Below, piece after piece: positions 15,739 to 25,243 of a DNA stretch of 64,000 nt (positions are counted from its first letter, which is position 1; every line of letters starts with the position of its first letter). Made by a program: the position numbers and the translations under genes. Origin of the DNA: Verrucomicrobiota bacterium (GTDB lineage Bacteria > Verrucomicrobiota > Verrucomicrobiia > Verrucomicrobiales > Akkermansiaceae); assembly GCA_017301995.1 (NCBI GenBank), contig JAFLEH010000013.1, forward strand, positions 109,449 to 173,448, given 5' to 3'. Below the pieces are notes generated by a model. That model was not told the DNA's origin. It did no database searches and saw only the letters and a program-made list of their open reading frames with translations.

Positions 15739-16644
15739 TTAGCGGTCGTCGCCTTGTTTTTCCAGCTTGCGGACGCGGTTGCTCAGGTCGGCCATTTGCT
15801 TGTTGAGCTTTTGCAGTTCTCGGAGCAACGGGCTGGCTTCTTCCTTTTCGCGGCCCGGCGTTTTATCGGCCTTGGGGGCCTTTTCCCGAACGGCGTCCGG
15901 ACGGGGAAACGCGGGGCGGTCCTGGCGGAGTTCGCGGCTCTGGAGCATCGGACGCTGCTGTTGGGACATTTTCTGTTTCAGGGCGGACTCGATGCGGCCG
16001 GCTTCCTCGCGGGCTTTGGCGGCGTATTCCGGGTATCCGGCGGCGGCGAGATGGCCGGCGGCGACCTTCAGGTGGCGGAGTTTGGCGACCTGCTCGCGGG
16101 CGGCGGCGACGTTGGGACGCTGCGGTTGGCCGGGTTTGTCGGCCTGCGGGCGCTGGGGTATGTTAGGCCGGACCATCGGCTGCGGACCTTGCGGGCCTTG
16201 CGGAGCATTGGGCCGGACCATCGGCTGCGGGCCTTGGGGGCGCTGGGGCGCGTCGGGCCGGACGAAGGGTTTCGGGCCTTGGCGGTCCTCACGGGCGCGG
16301 GGCGCATCCTTGGGTGCGTCCTGTTTGGCGGCCTGCTGGCGTTGCTCGCGCAGGGCCTCGAACACCTGGCGTGCGGCTTCGGGATTGTCCTTGGCCACTT
16401 CGCGGATCCGCTGGGTGAGGGCGCGGGCTTCCTCGTGTTTGCCGGCTTTGTGGAGTTCGGCCATTTCGCGGACGATGTGCTTGATGGGCTCCGCATTGGG
16501 CGCTTCCTGGCGGGCGGCGGGCGGCGGGCCGTCGTGACGGGGCGGGCCGTCCGGGCGTTCCGGCGACTGGGCGAAAAGCGGCGAGGCGATCAAACCGGCG
16601 GCGAGGACCGGCCAAATGGCGAGTTTCGGGTGATTCATTTTCAT
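15739..16644 (-). CDS. exported Pro/Gln-rich protein with C-terminal coiled coil
   Basis: About 301 aa from the ATG at 16644 (MKMNHPKLAIWPV), which gives a signal peptide ending SPLFAQ; the longer frame to 16818 overlaps fabD's start and is rejected. A charged helical segment (residues about 50-110) precedes low-complexity repeats of the type PQGPQPMVRPN (at least three units) and a second helical region. The C-terminal LLRELQKLNKQMADLSNRV is a heptad coiled coil. Probably periplasmic and structural; no family recognised. A strong terminator follows. Confidence 0.7.
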   Translation of the reverse strand: MKMNHPKLAIWPVLAAGLIASPLFAQSPERPDGPPRHDGPPPAARQEAPNAEPIKHIVREMAELHKAGKHEEARALTQRIREVAKDNPEAARQVFEALREQRQQAAKQDAPKDAPRAREDRQGPKPFVRPDAPQRPQGPQPMVRPNAPQGPQGPQPMVRPNIPQRPQADKPGQPQRPNVAAAREQVAKLRHLKVAAGHLAAAGYPEYAAKAREEAGRIESALKQKMSQQQRPMLQSRELRQDRPAFPRPDAVREKAPKADKTPGREKEEASPLLRELQKLNKQMADLSNRVRKLEKQGDDR

Positions 16645-16816
16645 ATTCGTTGGTGGTGGGGTTGGAGGGTTGCCGGAAATGCCCGGCTCACGGGGATAAA
16701 CCCGCGGAACGCCGGGAGGTTTCCCGAAAAATCCCGGAGGGCGGGCGAAGTGTGGCGAAAAATCCCCGAAATTCCGCCTTTCCTTCCCTCTCCGCATCCC
16801 ATACACCAGCGCCGAC

Positions 16817-17743
16817 ATGAGCCAAATCGTTCTTCTATTTTCCGGTCAGGGCGCCCAGAAGGTGGGCATGGGCAAGGACTGGGCGGAGTCTTCGGACACC
16901 GTCCGCAAAATGGCCGCCCAAGCCGACGAAGCGCTGGGTTTTTCCCTTTCCAGTATCATGTTCGAGGGACCCGACGAGGAGCTAACAAAGACCTCGCGCT
17001 GCCAGCCCGCGCTGTTTCTCCACGGCCTGATGGCGCTCGCGCTGGTCCGGGAGCGCCTGCCCCATCTCCAACCGGTGGCCGCCGCCGGGCTCTCGCTCGG
17101 TGAGTTCACCGCCCATGTTGCGGCCGGGACCTTCACGCTGGAAGACGGGCTGCGGCTCGTCGCGCGCCGCGGCGAATACATGGAGGAGGCCTGCCTCGCC
17201 ACCAAGGGCTCGATGGCCGCGCTGATCGGCGGCGACGAAGACAAGGTGCGCGACCTGGCCGCCTCCGCGGACGTCGATGTGGCGAACTTCAACGCGCCGG
17301 GGCAGATCGTGCTTTCGGGCACCGAGGAGGGCATCGACACCGCCATCGCCAAGGCCAAGGAATTCGGCATCCGGCGGGCGATCAAGCTCAACGTGGCCGG
17401 CGCCTATCACTCGCGCCTGATGCAAAGCGCCAAGGAGAAACTGGCCGTGCAACTCGCCGCGGCAACGGTATCCGAACCCGTCATGCCGGTGGTGTGCAAT
17501 TTCTCGGCCTCGGTCGTCTCCGATGCCGCCGAAATCCGCCATTCGCTGGAGTGCCAGGTCACCGGATCCGTGCGCTGGACCGAATCGATCCAAAAGCTCA
17601 TCTCGATGGGCCACCGCAATTTCCTCGAACTCGGGCCGGGCAAGGTCATCGCGGGTTTGTTAGGAAAAATCGACAAGGATGTGACGGTACATTCCATCGA
17701 CGACCTCGCGTCGCTCGAAGCGGCGGTGGAGGCCCTTTCCTGA
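16817..17743 (+). CDS. fabD: malonyl-CoA:ACP transacylase
   Basis: 308 aa, normal family length. It transfers malonyl from CoA to acyl carrier protein to start fatty-acid elongation. Motifs: FSGQGAQKVGMG at the N-terminus, nucleophile elbow AGLSLGEFTAHVAAG with the catalytic Ser, the arginine region RRGEYMEEAC that binds the malonyl carboxylate, and the catalytic His in GAYHSRLM. The elbow reads GLSLGE rather than the common GHSLGE. No other fab gene is adjacent; upstream is a divergent gene and downstream the Verru_Chthon protein. Confidence 0.93.
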   Translation: MSQIVLLFSGQGAQKVGMGKDWAESSDTVRKMAAQADEALGFSLSSIMFEGPDEELTKTSRCQPALFLHGLMALALVRERLPHLQPVAAAGLSLGEFTAHVAAGTFTLEDGLRLVARRGEYMEEACLATKGSMAALIGGDEDKVRDLAASADVDVANFNAPGQIVLSGTEEGIDTAIAKAKEFGIRRAIKLNVAGAYHSRLMQSAKEKLAVQLAAATVSEPVMPVVCNFSASVVSDAAEIRHSLECQVTGSVRWTESIQKLISMGHRNFLELGPGKVIAGLLGKIDKDVTVHSIDDLASLEAAVEALS

Positions 17744-17784
17744 TAGACAAAAGGAACGCTCCGGTCCGTTATTTCCCCCCAACC

Positions 17785-20763
17785 ATGCCAAGCGACCACC
17801 CCGATTCCAGCAAGCGCCCGTCACCGGGATTCGCCCTGCCGGCGGTGCTGGTGATCGTCGCGGCGCTGCTGATTCTGGCGATCGGGCTGCTGCTGGTGGT
17901 GGGCACGGAGCGCAGCACGGCGCGGTCGTTCGCGGACTTCCAGCGGGCCGAACTCGCGGCGCGCGCCGGACTGGAGGACTTCAACGGTCTGTTTTCATCC
18001 CGTGCGGCGACCGATACCTACACGATTCTCGCGGCGACGCTGGACGAGCCGATCCAACAGGGCCGGACCAAGGCCCCGTTTCTCTATCTGGCACAGGGGA
18101 AAAAGGGCTCGGGCGACGCGTTCACGTTCACCTACACGCCGCTGTTCAGCGCGTCCGCGGCTCCGGCGGAATCCAGCGCGCTGAAAGCCCCCGAGGTACT
18201 GCCGCTGGTGACCCAGGAGCCTAACCAACGGTTGGAAATGAGCCCGCTGCCGTGGCTCGATCCGGTCCGCGTGGCGTGGATGCCGATCCACGATGAAAAG
18301 GGTCGGCTCGTCGCCCGCTACGCGTATTGGGTGGAAGATCTGCAAAGCCGGTTGGACCCCACTCTAGTCGGAAACAAAAACACCACGAAGACCGCCGAAA
18401 ACTCCAGCGTCTGGCCGTTTCCAGCGCCGGGACTTTGGCCTCTTCCGGAGTCCGCCACCGACCAACCGCTCGACCTGCTGTCCCTCGCCACCGTGGACCC
18501 CGCCTCCACCGCGGACAAGCCCGGCCCCATGGCGGGGACGATTCTCCGCAACAAGGCGATGCTGATCTCGCCCGAAGCCGGTCTGGCGGCCGCGGGCGCC
18601 GTGCCGCCTCTCGCCCGCGACAACTACGGCCACCTAACCAATCCAACCGCCCGGGCCGCCGAGGAATCGCTCGTCGGTGGCCTGCGCCCCTACGACGAGC
18701 AGCCCCGCGTGCCGTTCGCCACCGGCATCGACCCCGCCGTGGCCGGGGAGCCGAAGCTCAATCTCAACGCGCTCCTCGCCAAGGGCAACAGCGGCGTCAC
18801 CGAAATGGCCGCGTTCATCGAAAAGGCCCTGCCCGAATTCCAGTCCCGCAAAGGCGCGTTTCCGGAAGACTATCTGAAAACCCTAGCCGCCAACGCCATC
18901 GACTACGCGGACGCCGATTCCAAATCCACCCTAACCGCCGGTGCCTACCGCGGCCTTGACGCGTTTCCGCTGATCAGCGAGATCGTTCTCCAGATCGAGT
19001 ACAAGGGCATGACCACCGTCAACAACCGCCGCATCCTCAACTGGCGCTTCCGGCTTTTCGGGGAACTGTGGAACCCGACGTCGGTCGATACCTCCGGCAA
19101 GGCGCGGCTGAGCTACGAAGTGGCGCTGCCGATGGAGGGCGTCGGAGCAGGAACCGCTTCGAAACGGTTCGATGATCCCTCGATTCTCAACGATCCTAAC
19201 AAGGCGACCCACAACCTGGAACGTCTCGAAGGGAAATTCTGGTCGAAGGAAAAATCGTTCACCCTTCGCGCCAACGAATACCGCGTGCAGGATTTCGCCG
19301 ATGTCACCTACAAGCTGGACATCGGACCCTCCAGCATCACTCCGGCCTCGAAGTTCAGTCTAACCGAACAAGAGGGCGCCGCCGGATGCAGCCTGATGTG
19401 GAACAGCCAGCAGGTGGACCGCGCCAGCGGCATCGTCCGCCAGAAAACCGGGCTGGAATTCACCACCACCGCCACCTCGAAGTTCGCCGGCAAGGCCAGC
19501 GTGATCTCGCTCGCCCTCGGCAGCTACGGATCGGAAATCGACAACCTCGGCGATCCGCGGATCACCCTCTATCTGCGCGACACCGCCCAGGCCGAGAACG
19601 CCTATCCGGACAACATCAGCCCCAACCGCCGCAACATCCGCCGCGCCACCATCTACGACAAGGACTCCGCCCGCAAACCGAAGACCTACGGCCGGACCCA
19701 GCCGTCCGAGTGGCCGGACGGCGGCCACGATTCACCCGTCGGTACGTGGACCATCGCCACCGAGGATTCGATGGTCCCCACCGATCCGTCCTATTTCCAG
19801 AATCTACCTGTTCCTCTCGCCGCCCAAGCCCCGCAGCGGATCTCCAACTTCGGCCGGTTTTACAGCGCCACCGAACTCGGCCGCGCGTTCGACCCGCTGA
19901 TGTGGCAGCCCACTTATAACAATACCGCGGACACCAACTCGATCCGCAACGGATTGATGCCCGCCTCGCAGTTCAACTGGCCGGACGTGCTCCTGTCCAG
20001 CCCGCCCAGCACCGACCACGGCGGCGGAAACACCCTGCGCATCGGTCGTCCCGACCACCCGGCGTTCGACCGCCCCGGCAAGCGCGCGAGCCATTTGTTG
20101 GACCTGTTCCACTGCGGCCGCCCGCGCTCCGTGAAACAGGAGGAGCGCGAGGGAAATCTAGCCCGCGTCCAAGGCCACGTGAACCTCAACACCGCACCGC
20201 GCGATGTTCTCCGCGCCCTCGCCGCCGGCCCGCTGGGACAGGATCCGCTCGCTTCCCATGTTCCTAACAACCTCAACCACTCCGGCGCGCCGCTGATGGC
20301 TCCGCCCGCCACGCCCACCACCCTCTACGCGGCCTCCACCTCCTTCGCCACCGAGGCCGACCGCATCGCCGACGCGATCATCCGCGCCCGTCCGTATGCC
20401 TCGCCGTCGGAGATCGCCAATATCAAGGACGCCGACGGCAAGCCGGTGTTCGGCAATCCCGATCTCTATCAAACCGGAGGCCAGATCCCGGCCGGCACCC
20501 GCGTCCAATGGAGCGACTCCGCCGCCGAGGAAACGTTCGCCCGCGTGTATGAGGCGTCCACCGTCCGCTCGCGGAATTTCCGGGTGTGGGTCGTCGGCCA
20601 GGCGTTGGCCCCACAACCCGCCAATTCCAAGGCCGCACCCCAGGTTCTGGCGGAGACCCGCCGCGTCTTCAGCCTCTTCGCCGATCCCGGCACCCGCCGG
20701 TCGGACGGCTCCATCGATCCCAAACAAGTCCGCCCCGTCATCACCTATGAACGCGCTTTCTAA
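17785..20763 (+). CDS. Verru_Chthon cassette protein A (pseudopilin-like)
   Basis: About 992 aa from the ATG at 17785; the frame is open further upstream through fabD but that part is a shadow. The N-terminus has a short basic leader and then GFALPAVLVIVAALLILAIG, a prepilin-like hydrophobic segment with a Gly before it, followed by ERSTARSFADFQRAELAARA. A very long Pro/Asn/Thr-rich extracytoplasmic region follows, with VQGHVNLNTAPRDVLRALAA, a GspK-like helix-hairpin region. This is the Verru_Chthon A architecture known in Verrucomicrobia and thought to belong to a type II-secretion/pilus-like system. Its usual partners B, C and D are not in the window. Confidence 0.78.
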   Translation: MPSDHPDSSKRPSPGFALPAVLVIVAALLILAIGLLLVVGTERSTARSFADFQRAELAARAGLEDFNGLFSSRAATDTYTILAATLDEPIQQGRTKAPFLYLAQGKKGSGDAFTFTYTPLFSASAAPAESSALKAPEVLPLVTQEPNQRLEMSPLPWLDPVRVAWMPIHDEKGRLVARYAYWVEDLQSRLDPTLVGNKNTTKTAENSSVWPFPAPGLWPLPESATDQPLDLLSLATVDPASTADKPGPMAGTILRNKAMLISPEAGLAAAGAVPPLARDNYGHLTNPTARAAEESLVGGLRPYDEQPRVPFATGIDPAVAGEPKLNLNALLAKGNSGVTEMAAFIEKALPEFQSRKGAFPEDYLKTLAANAIDYADADSKSTLTAGAYRGLDAFPLISEIVLQIEYKGMTTVNNRRILNWRFRLFGELWNPTSVDTSGKARLSYEVALPMEGVGAGTASKRFDDPSILNDPNKATHNLERLEGKFWSKEKSFTLRANEYRVQDFADVTYKLDIGPSSITPASKFSLTEQEGAAGCSLMWNSQQVDRASGIVRQKTGLEFTTTATSKFAGKASVISLALGSYGSEIDNLGDPRITLYLRDTAQAENAYPDNISPNRRNIRRATIYDKDSARKPKTYGRTQPSEWPDGGHDSPVGTWTIATEDSMVPTDPSYFQNLPVPLAAQAPQRISNFGRFYSATELGRAFDPLMWQPTYNNTADTNSIRNGLMPASQFNWPDVLLSSPPSTDHGGGNTLRIGRPDHPAFDRPGKRASHLLDLFHCGRPRSVKQEEREGNLARVQGHVNLNTAPRDVLRALAAGPLGQDPLASHVPNNLNHSGAPLMAPPATPTTLYAASTSFATEADRIADAIIRARPYASPSEIANIKDADGKPVFGNPDLYQTGGQIPAGTRVQWSDSAAEETFARVYEASTVRSRNFRVWVVGQALAPQPANSKAAPQVLAETRRVFSLFADPGTRRSDGSIDPKQVRPVITYERAF

Positions 20764-21448
20764 CTCTATCCGGCGATTGGTCCCCGTGCTCTGCGCGCTT
20801 TCGCTGCTGCCCGCCGCCGCCACGGCGCAGGACAAGCCCGCGGCACGCAAGGTCGGCTTCGTGCGCCTCGTCAACACCGTCGCCCAGGGCGACAAGCCGC
20901 TCGAATTGCTCATCGACGGCGAGTCGATGAACCCCGACGGCTATCAGTTGGGCGACGTCACCGGCGGCATCGGCCTCGCGCCGGGATCGCACAACGTGAC
21001 CGTCAAACGCGAGGGTGTGGAACCCGGCACCACCCGCATCGATCTTGTGGCGGACAGCACCGTGACGTTGATCCCGTTTGCCGAAAAAGTCCCCGCCACC
21101 GACGACAAGCCGGCGCACTGGACGATCCGCATCCTGCGTCTCAAGCAAATGGATCCGGAAACCGCCCGCACCGCGACCTTCGTTTCGGTTTCCCAGTCTC
21201 CCGAGCAAGAAGTGGAAATCCGCGACCCCAAGGGCAACTGGACCAAGGTCACCGTGAAACGCCTGGCTATCGCCCGCACTCCGATTCTCTATCCGGAAGG
21301 GTATGTGCCACTGCGGATGAAATCCGGCAAGATCCCCTCCATCCCCGTCGGCGAGCCCGGCAATTACGTGGTGGTCCTCTACGACGACGCCTCCGGCGTC
21401 ACCAAGGCGCTCAACCTTCAGGACTACAAGTTCCTCAGCGCGGATTGA
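20747..21448 (+). CDS. exported DUF4397-like protein
   Basis: 233 aa starting at the ATG at 20747, overlapping the end of the Verru_Chthon A gene by 17 nt, which implies one transcript. The signal peptide ends at PAAATAQ. The first domain (VRLVNTVAQGDKPLELLIDG) resembles DUF4397, a beta-sandwich of envelope proteins, and the whole protein is beta-rich and soluble. The coupling suggests it works with the pseudopilin-like protein in the periplasm or at the surface. The exact role is unknown. Confidence 0.7.
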   Translation: MNALSNSIRRLVPVLCALSLLPAAATAQDKPAARKVGFVRLVNTVAQGDKPLELLIDGESMNPDGYQLGDVTGGIGLAPGSHNVTVKREGVEPGTTRIDLVADSTVTLIPFAEKVPATDDKPAHWTIRILRLKQMDPETARTATFVSVSQSPEQEVEIRDPKGNWTKVTVKRLAIARTPILYPEGYVPLRMKSGKIPSIPVGEPGNYVVVLYDDASGVTKALNLQDYKFLSAD

Positions 21449-21641
21449 GGCGGGCTTTCCGGTTAGGACGGGCCTTTTACGAAACCACTGGGATATCGAA
21501 ACGCCCTGATGTCATTCTGAAAAGCGGTTGTGCTTTCCGCCTATAGCCGACCGCTGCTGCGAGCAGTGCCACGCCAAAGCAATACCAAAGGTTCCGCCGA
21601 GCATACCGGTTTCCTCCGCTGCCTGGTTTGCGGCTCGAAAC

Positions 21642-21944
21642 TTACCGATGTTTCTGAAACGCCACGCTCCATCGCCACAGCAAATATACCAGCCAGAGGA
21701 TAAGAATCGCGCCGGTTAAATAGTTGCGGTGAAGCCAAATGTTGATTTGCGTCCGATAAATCAGATCCCATTTCTCGGGAGAAATCCTCTCCACCGTGGC
21801 CATCCTTGATTCCACCGAACTCTTCATGGAAGCATATTCGAACCAAACCGCAATTCCCCAAACCGAGGTGCCAAGGAGAGGAAATCTTGCGATAAAGGCG
21901 AAGAATCCTGAATTTCTCCCGGAGCTATTTTTCTTCGACAGCAT
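21642..21944 (-). CDS. small hypothetical membrane protein
   Basis: 100 aa. An AGGA Shine-Dalgarno sits 5-6 nt before the ATG at 21944. Two hydrophobic segments, GFFAFIARFPLLGTSVWGIA and YLTGAILILWLVYLLWRW, flank a polar stretch with SSVESRMATVERIS. No family recognised. Composition is lower in GC than the neighbours. Upstream on the same strand at 22028, a signal-like MKKLLTILIVLIAG is in the same frame but is interrupted by several stops. Confidence 0.5.
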   Translation of the reverse strand: MLSKKNSSGRNSGFFAFIARFPLLGTSVWGIAVWFEYASMKSSVESRMATVERISPEKWDLIYRTQINIWLHRNYLTGAILILWLVYLLWRWSVAFQKHR

Positions 21945-22610
21945 TTTTCCTGAGGCTGGCTATTCTGCTTGCTATCATCCGCATCAACCGGCAATTAGCA
22001 CTATCAATATGGTTAGGAGCTTTTTCATATTCTGAGTCGATTGGGGTAGGCGTCTCCCTCGCAGGTCCCGGCGCGCGGAAAGCCCGCACCGGACAACCTG
22101 GAAAAACGGACACTGTGGAACGGTGACAGGTCGAGCCTACCAATCCCGTCTCCCGATGCAAGCGGGACCGTGACAAATCGGCTCATACGGAAACCGTCGT
22201 GCAAAACGGTCCGGCCCGCCTTGGCGCTTCTGAGAATGCTCAATATGAAAGATGACGTCTCGGGAGCGTAGGGCAGAACCTTCACGGAGTCGCCAGAACC
22301 GCTGCTGTGAGTTTCAGCCGTCCCGAAAACCCGAACCTGTGGATCTCACCAGTTCGCGCACGGAATTCCAGGGGGGGGATTTCGCGACCGAAAGAATTCT
22401 TCATTCGGCGTGCGGCTATCTGACGGGAGTGGCAGGGCGGGATGGTCCTTTTCAGAGCGCGCCCTCGATCAGGCCCACGCTGGCCTGGGCGAGTGCGTGG
22501 TTGGTTTCCCGCAAGCTGGTGGTCAGAGCGCGATCGCGGCGGATTGTGGCCCCCCGCGATCACCGGAATCCGGCGTTGCCTAATTGGGGATGGTATGCCA
22601 TATTCCGCGC
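21945..22610. other. gene-poor gap of about 665 bp
   Basis: No convincing gene. It holds a broken lipoprotein-signal-like frame (22028, minus strand), a short match to the GCGTGCGACTATC block of repeat A at about 22399-22440 (GCGTGCGGCTATCTGACGGG), and GC-rich imperfect repeats around 22480-22560. Probably decayed DNA. Confidence 0.5.
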
Positions 22611-23489
22611 GTGAAACGAACATTGGTTATCGCCGCCGGAGCCTGTTTGGGCTGGAGTGCCGCCTTTTGTGCGGACGAACCGCAGGCACCCACACCGCCT
22701 CCGCCACCGGCCGCCGAGGCTGACGCAAAGCCTGAACGACCGGCTATTCCGGCGGACCTCTTGAAAAACGCCCACTTCCGGGAGGAAATGGGCATCAATG
22801 AGTTCACCTCGCCGTCGATCGCCAAGCTCTTCGAAACACTGCAATTCCTGATGCCCATCCCGCTCTCCGATGTGGAGCGGAAGATGCCCGACAAACTTTC
22901 CATCGAAAAGGAAAACCTCGCGATCGAGCTGGGATTTCTCATCGCCGACGGGTTTCTCATCGTCCAGGCCGGCCAGATGGACAAGGTGGAGGGCCTCGCC
23001 ACCCAGATGAACGCCTACGGCAAGGCTCTCACCATCGGCGACCGCGTGAACCGCCACGCGGCCCCGATGTTGGAGCACGCGAAAAAAGGGGAGGTGGAGC
23101 AGATGAAAAAAGAACTCAGCGCGATGCAGGACGACGTGCAGATGGAACTCGTCCGCCTCAAGGACTCCGACCTGGCCCACCTCATTTCGCTGGGCGGATG
23201 GATCCGCGCGCTGGAGGTATCCACGGTGGCGGTGGACAAGCAGTTCAGCGTCGAGCGCGCCCGCAAAGTGATGCGCGAGGACATCGCCGACTATTACACC
23301 GAGTCGGTGGCCGGGTTGAACCCTTCCATTTCGGATAGGGCGAATTTCACCGAGATGCGTGACATTCTCGCCGGTCTCCGCCACGAGATGTTGATTGAGG
23401 AGGGGAAGGAGCCGACCAAGGAACAAATCACCGAGATCCGCGCCAAGGCCAAGGAACTCGCCGAACTCGCACTGCAACGCGCCAAATGA
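22611..23489 (+). CDS. exported helical hypothetical protein
   Basis: About 292 aa from the GTG at 22611, which gives the signal peptide VKRTLVIAAGACLGWSAAFC; the frame is open slightly upstream (22584). A Pro-rich linker follows, then an all-helical body (residues about 45-290) with no metal or nucleotide motif. No family recognised, though such proteins are common in Verrucomicrobiales. The stop overlaps the ATG of the next gene (ATGA), so the two are probably co-translated. The role may be linked to that dehydrogenase, but nothing else supports this. Confidence 0.65.
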   Translation: MKRTLVIAAGACLGWSAAFCADEPQAPTPPPPPAAEADAKPERPAIPADLLKNAHFREEMGINEFTSPSIAKLFETLQFLMPIPLSDVERKMPDKLSIEKENLAIELGFLIADGFLIVQAGQMDKVEGLATQMNAYGKALTIGDRVNRHAAPMLEHAKKGEVEQMKKELSAMQDDVQMELVRLKDSDLAHLISLGGWIRALEVSTVAVDKQFSVERARKVMREDIADYYTESVAGLNPSISDRANFTEMRDILAGLRHEMLIEEGKEPTKEQITEIRAKAKELAELALQRAK

Positions 23490-24343
23490 GCACGACCGAA
23501 AAGCCGCCTGTTGCGGTGTTGGGGCTGGGAATCATCGGATCGCGGGTGTGCGCCCGCCTGAGGGGCGCGGGATGGCCGGTGCGTTGTTGGAACCGTAGCC
23601 CGAAAGGCTTGGAAGACGAGGCCGCCACGCCGGAGGCCGCCGTCGTCGGAGCGGAGTGGGTTTCCATCTATCTGAAAGACGCTCCGGCGGTTAGGGAGGT
23701 GGCGGAGCGGATTCTGCCCGTCCTGGAAGCGGGCCAAACCGTTCTGAATCACTCGACCGTCGATCTTCCGACAACCAAGTGGCTGGCGGAGCGCTGCGCG
23801 GAACGCGGCTGCGGGTTTCTCGATGTGCCATTCACCGGCAGCAAGCTGGCAGCGGCGTCCGGGCAGTTGGTTTACTACACCGCCGGAGATCCCGCTTTGT
23901 TAGCCAAGGCGGACGGTTTCCTGCGGACCAGCGGGCGCGACCTCCAGCCATGCGGCGAGATCGGCGCGGCGACCATCATCAAGCTGGCCACCAATCTGAT
24001 CTCCGCGTGCACCGTGCAGGCGCTCTCGGAGGCGCTCGCCATCACCACCCGCAGCGGCATCGCCGCCGAGTGCCTCACCCGCGCCGTGGCCGGGAATTTT
24101 TGCGGATCGCCGCTGGCCTCGTTCAAGCTGCCGACCATGGCGGCGGGGGATTTCGACACCCATTTTTCGTTGGACAACATGCGCAAGGACAGCCGCTACG
24201 CGCTCGACCTCGCTGCGGCGGCGGGCCTTGAAACCCCTGCGATCCAAGCCGTTTCCGACCGCATGACTCAGCTCTGCGCCGAGGGACTCAAGGATTTTGA
24301 TTACTCCGCCCTGGCGCATCCGTATCTGAACCGGGGAACATGA
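23486..24343 (+). CDS. 3-hydroxyisobutyrate dehydrogenase-family NAD(P) oxidoreductase
   Basis: 285 aa beta-hydroxyacid dehydrogenase. The N-terminal Rossmann fold reads VLGLGIIGSRVCARL (GxGxxG). The substrate loop is DVPFTGSKLAAASGQL, the family's D-P-x-x-G position. The catalytic Lys is in IIKLATNLISACTV and the C-terminal helical domain is complete. Family members reduce or oxidise small 3-hydroxyacids, including glyoxylate and succinic semialdehyde; the substrate here is undetermined. It overlaps the preceding exported-protein gene by 4 nt. Confidence 0.87.
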   Translation: MSTTEKPPVAVLGLGIIGSRVCARLRGAGWPVRCWNRSPKGLEDEAATPEAAVVGAEWVSIYLKDAPAVREVAERILPVLEAGQTVLNHSTVDLPTTKWLAERCAERGCGFLDVPFTGSKLAAASGQLVYYTAGDPALLAKADGFLRTSGRDLQPCGEIGAATIIKLATNLISACTVQALSEALAITTRSGIAAECLTRAVAGNFCGSPLASFKLPTMAAGDFDTHFSLDNMRKDSRYALDLAAAAGLETPAIQAVSDRMTQLCAEGLKDFDYSALAHPYLNRGT

Positions 24344-24377
24344 TGATCCTCCGTATGCCATTCCTATCGAAACAACC

Positions 24378-25169
24378 ATGAAATACCACACTCTTTTCCC
24401 TTCCGCCCTTCTCCTGATCGCCCTGGCCATGCCCGCAGCGGCCGCATTCGAAACCTGGACCAACAAAACCGGTCTCAAGGCGGAATTGGAGCTGGTCTCC
24501 GTCACCGGTTCCGCCGGTGAAAAGACCGGCACCTTCCGCATGAAAAACGGCAAAACCGTGCAGATCAAGGCGGCCGATCTTTCGCCAGCCGATGCCGAGC
24601 GCCTCGACACCGCCACGCCCGCCGCCACGCCGGCACCTGCCTCCGACAAGTCCGCCGAGACTCCGGTGGCGGAGGGTGGCAAGTCGGTATTCGATAGCTA
24701 TCTCGACGGCAGCCTCTCGAAGCTCAACGGAAAGAAAGTCGAGCGCCTCAAGGATTGGAGCCGCCCCGCGAAGTACTACGTGTTTTACTTTTCCGCGTCG
24801 TGGTGCGGTCCTTGCCACAAATTCACCCCCAATCTGATCGAATTCTACAACAAGAACAAGAACGCCGATTTCGAGATTTTTCTGACCTCCCACGACTCCG
24901 ACGACAAGGATCTCGAGAAATATGTCAAGGAACTCAACCAGCCTTGGCCGTTCCTCAAGGTGTCCAAGACCGCCAAATTCGAGAAAGCGTTCAAATTCGA
25001 CGTAACATCCATCCCCACCATCATGATATGTGATCCGCAGGGCACCGTCATCGACGGGGGCAACGCCGGTCTGATGATGGGCACTCTCGACAAACTCATC
25101 GTCCGCAAGGAGGCGCCCACTCCGAAAGCCCCGGCCGATGAACCGTCCAAAGACGGCAAGAAAAAATAG
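24378..25169 (+). CDS. exported thioredoxin-like protein with SHD1 domain
   Basis: 263 aa. A signal peptide (LLLIALAMPAAAA) is followed at residues about 23-75 by an SHD1-type domain (FETWTNKTGLKAELELVS, MKNGKTVQIKAADL), common in Planctomycetes and Verrucomicrobia exported proteins. A linker leads to a nucleoredoxin/TlpA-type thioredoxin fold with active site ASWCGPCHKFTP and the cis-Pro loop DVTSIPTIMI. Expected to reduce or shuffle disulfides in the periplasm. It starts 34 nt after the dehydrogenase and may be in the same operon. Confidence 0.85.
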   Translation: MKYHTLFPSALLLIALAMPAAAAFETWTNKTGLKAELELVSVTGSAGEKTGTFRMKNGKTVQIKAADLSPADAERLDTATPAATPAPASDKSAETPVAEGGKSVFDSYLDGSLSKLNGKKVERLKDWSRPAKYYVFYFSASWCGPCHKFTPNLIEFYNKNKNADFEIFLTSHDSDDKDLEKYVKELNQPWPFLKVSKTAKFEKAFKFDVTSIPTIMICDPQGTVIDGGNAGLMMGTLDKLIVRKEAPTPKAPADEPSKDGKKK

Positions 25170-25243
25170 CGGTCCCAATTGAGGGCTTCGACGGGCTGTT
25201 TTGGCCCTGAGTCCCTCCGCTCTATCTGTCAGCCGACCTAGCC

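Noticed and set aside
15754..17103. 449-aa plus-strand frame opposite the Pro/Gln-rich protein
   Set aside because: It is the antisense of a repeat-containing gene with a signal peptide and a terminator, and it runs into the fabD start in another frame.
17494..17784. N-terminal extension of the Verru_Chthon A gene through fabD
   Set aside because: It is the other-frame shadow of fabD. The ATG at 17785 gives the expected leader and hydrophobic segment.
21945..22028. Lipoprotein leader MKKLLTILIVLIAG in frame with the gene at 21642-21944
   Set aside because: A TGA follows directly and more stops lie before the downstream ATG. It is either decay or coincidence; the downstream ATG has its own ribosome-binding site.
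22560..23477. 305-aa minus-strand frame opposite the exported helical protein
   Set aside because: The plus-strand frame has a signal peptide and couples to the next gene. The antisense product is His/Leu-rich with no domain.
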